This document shows positions 58,006-64,000 of a stretch of DNA of 64,000 nucleotides, piece after piece. Numbering within the stretch: the stretch's first letter is position 1; each line of letters begins with the position of its first letter. The DNA comes from Mixta calida (GTDB taxonomy: Bacteria; Pseudomonadota; Gammaproteobacteria; Enterobacterales; Enterobacteriaceae): the NCBI RefSeq assembly GCF_002953215.1, contig NZ_CP026378.1:1160540-1224539 (forward strand), in the 5' to 3' direction. The notes under the pieces were generated by a model, which was not told the DNA's origin, searched no databases, and was given only the letters and a program-made list of their open reading frames with translations. The translations under genes and the position numbers were made by a program.

Positions 58006-59370
58006 TCAGGCGCTGGCGATCAACGCCTCCAGTTCAACCCGACTGGTCACCTTGCTGTCGATTTTAACGTAGGCGCTGCGCTCTTCCGGCACGATAAATA
58101 CCGATGAAACGCCCGGCTGCGCCTTCAGCTTCTGTTCCAGACGCGCGTCGTTAAGCGCGTTGTCGTCCAGCACGATGCGAAGGCTGCTGACGTACGGCGG
58201 CTCCTGCATCGTGGTGCTGAGCAACAGCCACAGCGTCGCTACCACGGCGCCTAATAAGAACACCGTCTGTGCGTCAAAGCTGTCGAACACCCAGCCGCCG
58301 AGACTGCCGCCGATCGCCACGCCGAGAAACTGGCTTGTGGAGTAGATGCCCATCGCGGTGCCCTTATAGCCCGCCGGCGACTCTTTACTGATCAGCGACG
58401 GCAAAATCGCCTCCATCAGATTGAAGGCGAGAAAAAAGAGCTGTACGCCAATCGCCAGGGTCCAGAAATGGTTGCCGGAACCCCACAGTACAATTTCTGC
58501 GATCAGGATCAGCGCGACGCAGGAGATAAATACCCGTTTCATGCGCCGTTTGACTTCGGCATAGATAATGAAAGGCACGACGGCGACAAAAGCCACCAGC
58601 ATGGTCACCAGGTAAACCTTCCAGTGCTGCTCCGCCGGGAAGCCTGCCTGTTCAAACTGGCCGGGCAGGGCGACGAAGCTCGACATCAACAGAATATGCA
58701 GGCAGAGAATGCCAATATTGAGCTTCAGCAGGCGCGGCTGCATTAGCACTTCACGAATACTGCCTTTCACCATGCCCGATTCGCGGTTCAGCATATGATG
58801 CGGCGCGTTAGGCACCACCAGCAGCGTAATGACAATGCCGCAGCTGGCCAGAATCGCAATCATCCAGAACAGCGCATGCAGGCCGAAAGCATGAGTGATA
58901 ATCGGCCCCAGCACCATGGCGATGGCGAAAGTAATGCCAAAGCTGATGCCGATAAACGCCATCGCCTTGGTGCGATTCTGCTCGCGGGTCAAATCGGAAA
59001 GCAGTGCCATTACCGCGGCAGCGATAGCGCCGGAGCCCTGCAGCGCGCGGCCGAGAATGACACCCCAGATAGAGGTGGTGCTGGCGGCGATCACGCTGCC
59101 CAGCACAAAAACCAGCAGGCCGCCGACGATCAGCGGCTTGCGGCCGATGCGATCGGAGAGCAGGCCGAACGGAATCTGAAAAATCGCCTGCGCCAGGCCA
59201 TAAATGCCGATGGCCAGGCCAATCAGCGATTCGCTGGCGCCCTGCAACGCCATGCCATAGGTCGTTAGCACGGGCAGGACCATAAACATGCCCAGCATGC
59301 GTAACGAGAAAACGGTGCCTAAACCCCAGGTTGCTCGCAGTTCAACCGGTGTCATTTTATTATCGTTCAT
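58006..59370 (-). CDS. yajR: MFS transporter YajR
   Basis: A 454-aa transporter with 12 helices. Motif A is GLLSDRIGRKPLIVGG, and the C-terminal about 70 residues (residues about 385-454, PPYVSSLRIVLDDNALND to the end) form the cytoplasmic YAM domain typical of YajR. Length equals E. coli YajR (454). It is probably a proton-driven exporter of unknown substrate. It follows the cyo operon in the same direction. Confidence 0.95.
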   Translation of the reverse strand: MNDNKMTPVELRATWGLGTVFSLRMLGMFMVLPVLTTYGMALQGASESLIGLAIGIYGLAQAIFQIPFGLLSDRIGRKPLIVGGLLVFVLGSVIAASTTSIWGVILGRALQGSGAIAAAVMALLSDLTREQNRTKAMAFIGISFGITFAIAMVLGPIITHAFGLHALFWMIAILASCGIVITLLVVPNAPHHMLNRESGMVKGSIREVLMQPRLLKLNIGILCLHILLMSSFVALPGQFEQAGFPAEQHWKVYLVTMLVAFVAVVPFIIYAEVKRRMKRVFISCVALILIAEIVLWGSGNHFWTLAIGVQLFFLAFNLMEAILPSLISKESPAGYKGTAMGIYSTSQFLGVAIGGSLGGWVFDSFDAQTVFLLGAVVATLWLLLSTTMQEPPYVSSLRIVLDDNALNDARLEQKLKAQPGVSSVFIVPEERSAYVKIDSKVTSRVELEALIASA

Positions 59371-59449
59371 TACAACCTCAGTCTTATCACTGACAATATT
59401 TTAAGGAGCGGGGCAGGGCGGGTAAAACAGAAGTTTTTAAGCAGTCGTA

Positions 59450-59479
59450 ACAAAAAGAAAGGGCGCACGAAGCGCCCTT
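59450..59479 (-). terminator. Rho-independent terminator of the cyo operon
   Basis: AAGGGCGC/GCGCCCTT stem with a five-base loop, followed on the minus strand by a T-rich tract (TTTCTTTTTG). It lies about 17 bases past the cyoE stop. Confidence 0.85.
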
Positions 59480-59496
59480 GATGATGTAGCTTGCGG

Positions 59497-60387
59497 TTAA
59501 CGTACGTAGGTCAGTAGGTTCTGTGAAGCCGGGGCCATAAAGTCCACCGACATCATCACGCTCAGCGCGGTAATGGCGACGATGGAGAACACAAACAGCT
59601 TACGTGCCCAAACGCGATCGTTTGAGGTTTTGTAACCTGAAAGCGCCATGCCCAGCCACCACACGCTGACTGCCGCCGCAACCACCAGATATTTGTAGCC
59701 AGCGTAGCCGCCCAGTGACAGCATCAGCGTAGCGATCATAAACGCCAGAATGTAGAGCGTAATATGATTCTTCGCCACGGAAATGCCTTTTACCACCGGC
59801 AAAACCGGAATGTTCGCTGCCTGGTAATCTTTAAAGCGGAAGATCGCAATCGCATAGGAATGCGGCATCTGCCACAGGCTAAAGATAGCCAACAGGATCA
59901 GCGCGCCAGCATCAAACTCGTTAGTCACCGCACAGTAGCCAATGACCGGCGGCGCAGCGCCGGAAAGACTGCCGATCAACGTACCGTAGACTGATTTACG
60001 CTTCATGTAGAGGCTGTAAATGCCGACGTATACCACGAAGCCCATCACCGCCAGCCACATGGCCAGCGGGTTAGCTCCGAAATACAGCAACGCAAAGCCA
60101 GCAATACCTAATGCGGTTGCATAAACCAGGCTTACTTTCGGAGAGATGAGGCCTTTAACCAGCACTCGATTCTTGGTTCTCTCCATTTTTCTGTCGATGT
60201 CGCGGTCGATAAAGTTGTTGTAAACACAACCTGATGCGACCACCAGTGAAACACCAACGAGGGCGGTGAGAAACAGGGTGTAATCAATGCTGCCTTTTGA
60301 CGCCAGCAGAAAACCCCCGATAACAGAAATTAAATTCCCGAAAATAATTCCTGGTTTTGTTACTTGCAGGTATTGCTTAATCATCAC
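59497..60387 (-). CDS. cyoE: Protoheme IX farnesyltransferase
   Basis: A 296-aa inner-membrane UbiA-family enzyme that makes heme O for cytochrome bo by farnesylating heme B. The first aspartate motif [18 protein letters not shown] is in the first loop; other family regions are [15 protein letters not shown] and [20 protein letters not shown]. It starts with GTG ([13 protein letters not shown]); an ATG one codon later is possible. IspA upstream in the window supplies farnesyl diphosphate. Confidence 0.97.
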   Translation of the reverse strand: MMIKQYLQVTKPGIIFGNLISVIGGFLLASKGSIDYTLFLTALVGVSLVVASGCVYNNFIDRDIDRKMERTKNRVLVKGLISPKVSLVYATALGIAGFALLYFGANPLAMWLAVMGFVVYVGIYSLYMKRKSVYGTLIGSLSGAAPPVIGYCAVTNEFDAGALILLAIFSLWQMPHSYAIAIFRFKDYQAANIPVLPVVKGISVAKNHITLYILAFMIATLMLSLGGYAGYKYLVVAAAVSVWWLGMALSGYKTSNDRVWARKLFVFSIVAITALSVMMSVDFMAPASQNLLTYVR

Positions 60388-60397
60388 GTACGACTCT

Positions 60398-60733
60398 TTA
60401 GTGGGACATCATCATGTTGTAGTTGAGGTTCCACATGATCCACAGCGAGCCGACGACGACAATCAGGATAATGATGGCGGCAAAGACAATCGCCACCATA
60501 TTCCAGCCGCCTTCAGATTTGGTATCTAAGTGCAGGAAGAAGCCCAGGTGAACCAGCACCTGAACTACCGCGCACACCAGAACCACGCTGAGAATGGTGC
60601 CATGCGAAGCGCCGCCATCCATTACCATCCAGAACGGGATGCCCGTCAGGATGACAGAGAGGATGAAGCCGATCATGTAAGACTTCACGCTACTGTGAGG
60701 AGTGACGCCATGTTGGTTAGCAGAATGACTCAT
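60398..60733 (-). CDS. cyoD: Cytochrome bo oxidase subunit IV
   Basis: A 111-aa subunit with three membrane helices: [40 protein letters not shown] and [21 protein letters not shown]. Length is close to E. coli CyoD (109). Its start overlaps the cyoC stop by one base. It helps CuB binding to subunit I during assembly. Confidence 0.96.
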   Translation of the reverse strand: MSHSANQHGVTPHSSVKSYMIGFILSVILTGIPFWMVMDGGASHGTILSVVLVCAVVQVLVHLGFFLHLDTKSEGGWNMVAIVFAAIIILIVVVGSLWIMWNLNYNMMMSH

Positions 60734-61344
60734 TACATGACCCCCATCAGATAGACAATGGTAAATACGCAGATCCAGACCACATCCAGGAAGTGCCAAA
60801 ACAGGCTCAGGCACATAACGCGGGTGCGGTTGGTCTCGGTCAGGCCGTTTTTCGCCAGCTGGAACATCAGCACCAGCATCCAGATCAGACCGGAGGTAAC
60901 GTGCAGACCGTGGGTGCCGACCAGCGTAAAGAAGCCGGACAGGAAGCCGCTACGATCCGGACCAAAGCCTTCCGCGATCAGATGATGGAACTCATAGATT
61001 TCCATCGCGATAAAGCCGAGACCGAACAGGAAGGTCAGCGCCAGCCAGCGGTTAACCGCGCCTTTGCTGCCGTTGTTCATGCCGATAACGGCCATACCGT
61101 AAGTAATGGAGCTCAACAGCAGCAGCGCGGTTTCGGCCAGTACAAACGGCAGTTCGAAGATGTCTTTACCTGCCGGGCCACCGGCAGTGTTGTTGACCAT
61201 AACCGCATAGGTCGCAAACAGCGTTGCGAAGATAATGCAGTCACTCATCAGGTAGATCCAGAAACCAAAGATTTTATTGGCTCCTGCATCGTGATGCCCA
61301 TGCTCCGCATGAGCGTCGTGCTGTTTAGACAGTGTTTGTGCCAT
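60733..61344 (-). CDS. cyoC: Cytochrome bo oxidase subunit III
   Basis: A 203-aa subunit with five helices and the hallmark [17 protein letters not shown] and [17 protein letters not shown]. The N-terminal tail is histidine-rich ([24 protein letters not shown]). Length matches E. coli CyoC (204). Its start overlaps the cyoB stop by one base. Confidence 0.97.
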   Translation of the reverse strand: MAQTLSKQHDAHAEHGHHDAGANKIFGFWIYLMSDCIIFATLFATYAVMVNNTAGGPAGKDIFELPFVLAETALLLLSSITYGMAVIGMNNGSKGAVNRWLALTFLFGLGFIAMEIYEFHHLIAEGFGPDRSGFLSGFFTLVGTHGLHVTSGLIWMLVLMFQLAKNGLTETNRTRVMCLSLFWHFLDVVWICVFTIVYLMGVM

Positions 61345-63326
61345 TATTTCAGACCTGCTTTGCTGATGTCTTTGAAGTGCTGATTTTCAATTTCTTCGAT
61401 CTGTTTGACCGGAACATAGTAATCAACATCTTCGTCGAAGCTTTTAACGATCCAGCTCACAATCATCGCGACAAAAGACAGACCCAGCAGCCACCAGATG
61501 TGCCAGATGGCGGCGAAACCAAAGACCGTGGCGAACAGGGCGATAATCAGACCTGCACCGCTGTTTTTCGGCATATGGATCTCTTCGTAATGCGCAGGCT
61601 GCTTGTACGCCTCGCCTTTTTCTTTCATTTCCCAGAAGGCATCGCGCTCGTTGATGTGCGGAACCACTGCGAAGTTATAGAACGGCGGCGGAGAGGAAGT
61701 TGACCACTCCAGCGTACGGCCGCCCCACGGGTCACCGGTCAGATCGCGGTTTTCGTGACGGTCACGTACAGATACCCAGAACATGATCAGCTGGCAGAGA
61801 ATACCCAGCGCGATCAGGCCAACACCAACGGCGGCTACAACCAGCAGCGGATGGAACTGCGGATCGATATCCTGGCTCAGACGACGGGTCATACCCATAA
61901 AGCCCAGCGCGTACAGCGGCATAAAGGCAACGAAGAAGCCGATAATCCAGAACCAGAAGGCGCGTTTACCCCAGGTTTCGTTCAGGGTGAAGCCAAACGC
62001 TTTCGGGAACCAGTAGGTTACGCCAGCCATACAACCGAACACCACACCACCGATAATTACGTTATGGAAGTGCGCGATCAGGAACAGACTGTTGTGCAGA
62101 ACGAAGTCGGCACCCGGAACCGCCAGCAGAACACCGGTCATACCACCTACGGAGAAGGTGACCAGGAAGCCTACGGTCCACAGCATGGCAGAGTGCATCT
62201 GAATGCGGCCCTGGTACATGGTGAACAGCCAGTTAAAGATCTTAACGCCGGTCGGGATGGCGATAATCATCGTCATAATGCCGAAGAAGGCGTTAACGTT
62301 CGCGCCCGCACCCATAGTGAAGAAGTGGTGCAGCCAAACGATAAAGGACAGTACGGTAATCACCACGGTCGCCCACACCAGAGAGGTGTAGCCAAACAGG
62401 CGTTTTTTCGAGAACGTCGCAACCACTTCTGAGAACACGCCGAAGACCGGCAGAACCAGAATGTATACTTCCGGGTGGCCCCATACCCAAATCAGGTTGA
62501 CATACATCATCATGTTGCCGCCCATATCATTGGTAAAGAAATGGAAGCCCAGATAACGGTCAAGGGTCAGCAACGCCAGCGTGACGGTCAGCACCGGGAA
62601 CGAAGCGATGATCAGCACGTTAGTACACAGAGACGCCCAGGTGAACACCGGCATTTTGAACATGGTCATGCCCGGCGCACGCATTTTCAGGATAGTAACG
62701 AAGAAGTTAATACCTGTTAATGTCGTACCGATACCGGAAAGCTGCAAACTCCAGATCCAGTAATCAACCCCTACGCCCGGACTGTATTCAGCCCCCGACA
62801 GCGGCGGATAAGCCAGCCAACCGGTCTGCGCGAATTCACCCACGCCCAGAGAGAGGTTAACCAGGATCACGCCAACGGCGGTGAACCAGAAGCTCAGGTT
62901 GTTAAGGAAAGGGAACGCCACGTCGCGCGCGCCGATCTGCAGAGGAACAGCAATGTTCATCAGACCAACAACGAACGGCATCGCTACGAAGAAGATCATG
63001 ATAACGCCGTGGGCGGTAAAGATCTGATCGTAGTGATGAGGCGGCAGGAAGCCTGCTTCCCCGGCAGAAGCCAGCATCTGCTGGCCGCGCATCATGATGG
63101 CGTCGGCAAAGCCACGCAGCAGCATGACGAATGCCAGGATCACATACATGATACCCAGCTTTTTGTGGTCGACTGAGGTCAGCCATTCCGTCCACAAGTA
63201 TTTCCACTTACCGAAGTAAGTCAGCGCAGCGACAAGGGCCAGACCACCAAGAATGATGGCGGCCACCGTAATCATGATAATGGGTTCATGATACGGCACT
63301 GCATCCAGTGTTAATTTTCCGAACAT
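61344..63326 (-). CDS. cyoB: Cytochrome bo oxidase subunit I
   Basis: A 660-aa, 15-helix catalytic subunit from the ATG ending at 63326 ([15 protein letters not shown]). It has the six metal histidines: FTAHGVIM (low-spin heme b), [12 protein letters not shown] and HHFFT (CuB), and [14 protein letters not shown] (hemes b and o3). The quinol site near the N-terminus includes R71 and D75 in [11 protein letters not shown]. It reduces O2 to water and pumps protons. The frame extension to 63362 overlaps cyoA and is not needed; E. coli CyoB is 663 aa. Confidence 0.98.
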   Translation of the reverse strand: MFGKLTLDAVPYHEPIIMITVAAIILGGLALVAALTYFGKWKYLWTEWLTSVDHKKLGIMYVILAFVMLLRGFADAIMMRGQQMLASAGEAGFLPPHHYDQIFTAHGVIMIFFVAMPFVVGLMNIAVPLQIGARDVAFPFLNNLSFWFTAVGVILVNLSLGVGEFAQTGWLAYPPLSGAEYSPGVGVDYWIWSLQLSGIGTTLTGINFFVTILKMRAPGMTMFKMPVFTWASLCTNVLIIASFPVLTVTLALLTLDRYLGFHFFTNDMGGNMMMYVNLIWVWGHPEVYILVLPVFGVFSEVVATFSKKRLFGYTSLVWATVVITVLSFIVWLHHFFTMGAGANVNAFFGIMTMIIAIPTGVKIFNWLFTMYQGRIQMHSAMLWTVGFLVTFSVGGMTGVLLAVPGADFVLHNSLFLIAHFHNVIIGGVVFGCMAGVTYWFPKAFGFTLNETWGKRAFWFWIIGFFVAFMPLYALGFMGMTRRLSQDIDPQFHPLLVVAAVGVGLIALGILCQLIMFWVSVRDRHENRDLTGDPWGGRTLEWSTSSPPPFYNFAVVPHINERDAFWEMKEKGEAYKQPAHYEEIHMPKNSGAGLIIALFATVFGFAAIWHIWWLLGLSFVAMIVSWIVKSFDEDVDYYVPVKQIEEIENQHFKDISKAGLK

Positions 63327-63330
63327 CGTA

Positions 63331-64000
63331 TTATTCCTCGGCTCCCGCGTGAGAGGCTTCACTCATGTCCATGCCTTCATGACCTGACATGTCCATCTTC
63401 CCGTGGCTCATCTTGAATTTTTCAATAACCTGCTTGAACAATTCAGGATTCGCGTTGGAGAAATACTCAACCGGATGATTTTCGCTTGGCGCTGCCAGTT
63501 TCTCGAATTCATCCATGGTGGTTAAGGTATTCGGTGCCTGTTTGACTTTCGCTACCCACTGCTCAAAACCTGCCTGATCGGGGGTGGCAATCGCCTGGAA
63601 CTTCATTCCTGAGAAACCGCGGCCGCTAAAGTTGGACGAGATACCTTTAAAGGTTCCCGGCTCGTTGGCGATCAGGTGCAGTTTGGTCTGCATCCCAGCC
63701 ATGGCGTAGATCTGGCTGCCAAGGGTCGGAATGAAGAAGGAGTTCATGACGGAGTTAGAGGTGATCCTGAAATTCACCGGGGTGCCTTTCGGGAACGCAA
63801 TTTCGTTAACCGTCGCAATACCCTGTTCCGGATAGATGAACAGCCATTTCCAGTCCAACGCCACAACTTCGATCTCAACCGGTTTCACGTCAGAAGCGAT
63901 AGGCTTGCCTGGCTCCAGAGCGTGGGTCGATTTCCAGGTCAACACGCCAAGGAAGAGAATGATTAGGATCGGAACGGTCCAGACCACCGCTTCCACTTTA
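63331..64000 (-). CDS. cyoA: Cytochrome bo oxidase subunit II, N-terminal part cut by window edge
   Basis: The final about 222 codons of CyoA: second membrane helix ([20 protein letters not shown]), then the cupredoxin domain [22 protein letters not shown] and [24 protein letters not shown], and a COX_ARM segment near [19 protein letters not shown]. The CuA ligands are absent, as normal for quinol oxidases. The methionine/histidine-rich tail ([21 protein letters not shown]) is typical. The N-terminal lipoprotein signal and first helix lie beyond the window. Four bases separate its stop from the cyoB start. It is the first gene of cyoABCDE. Confidence 0.97.
   Translation of the reverse strand, partial: KVEAVVWTVPILIILFLGVLTWKSTHALEPGKPIASDVKPVEIEVVALDWKWLFIYPEQGIATVNEIAFPKGTPVNFRITSNSVMNSFFIPTLGSQIYAMAGMQTKLHLIANEPGTFKGISSNFSGRGFSGMKFQAIATPDQAGFEQWVAKVKQAPNTLTTMDEFEKLAAPSENHPVEYFSNANPELFKQVIEKFKMSHGKMDMSGHEGMDMSEASHAGAEE

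Overview
The window is chromosomal DNA of a GC-rich enterobacterium. Gene order from iraP (about 11.2 kb) to the right end follows the Escherichia coli map iraP-proC-yaiI-aroL-yaiA-aroM-ppnP-rdgC-mak-sbcCD-phoBR-brnQ-proY-acpH-queA-tgt-yajC-secDF-yajI-nrdR-ribD-ribE-nusB-thiL-pgpA-dxs-ispA-xseB-thiI-yajL-panE-yajQ-yajR-cyoEDCBA. Several differences (no malZ, tsx, yajO or phoA/psiF; extra genes such as a DUF2076 protein, a PstS-like protein after phoR and a MetE-like protein) fit an Erwiniaceae member (Pantoea/Mixta/Erwinia type). That genus-level assignment is inference from gene content and synteny only.

Layout. 1-3.9 kb: a minus-strand peptide/nickel-type ABC importer operon cut by the left edge. 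4-11 kb: an accessory stretch with a CPBP membrane protease, a CHASE4-PAS-GGDEF-EAL protein behind a textbook FliA promoter (reading frame broken by one base), a 21-residue membrane protein, an I78 inhibitor lipoprotein, a streptothricin-acetyltransferase-like GNAT, an AriR-like regulator, a marC remnant, a cspA-type cold-shock gene with its long leader, and yciG. 11-20 kb: the conserved iraP-to-mak block, with an unexplained 1-kb gap between yaiA and aroM. 20-31 kb: a TolA-C-like lipoprotein, sbcDC, phoBR with a Pho box and a PstS-like third gene, and a MetE-like gene behind MetJ boxes. 30.6-37.7 kb: brnQ, proY, an O-acyltransferase with an SGNH domain, ybdG and acpH. 37.7-48.2 kb: queA (frameshifted), tgt, yajC-secDF, yajI, nrdR-ribD-ribE-nusB, thiL-pgpA. 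48.2-50.5 kb: an epoxide hydrolase and a GlxA-type regulator in the place of yajO. 50.9-57.8 kb: dxs-ispA-xseB, thiI, yajL-panE, yajQ. 58-64 kb: yajR and the cytochrome bo oxidase operon, with cyoA cut by the right edge.

Working together, the window covers phosphate-starvation control (PhoBR, PstS-like; IraP protects RpoS), DNA double-strand-break processing (SbcCD, RdgC), queuosine tRNA modification next to Sec export, riboflavin/thiamin/isoprenoid cofactor synthesis, and aerobic respiration. No tRNA, rRNA, CRISPR array, prophage or complete insertion sequence was seen. I found no convincing new multi-gene defence or biosynthetic system. The most interesting signals are smaller: the FliA promoter on the c-di-GMP gene, the unlisted 21-aa protein, a structured inverted repeat between yajQ and yajR with two GGGA tetraloops, MetJ control of a MetE-like gene, and three damaged genes (the c-di-GMP gene, queA, marC). 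Two of these are single-G losses that may be sequencing errors.
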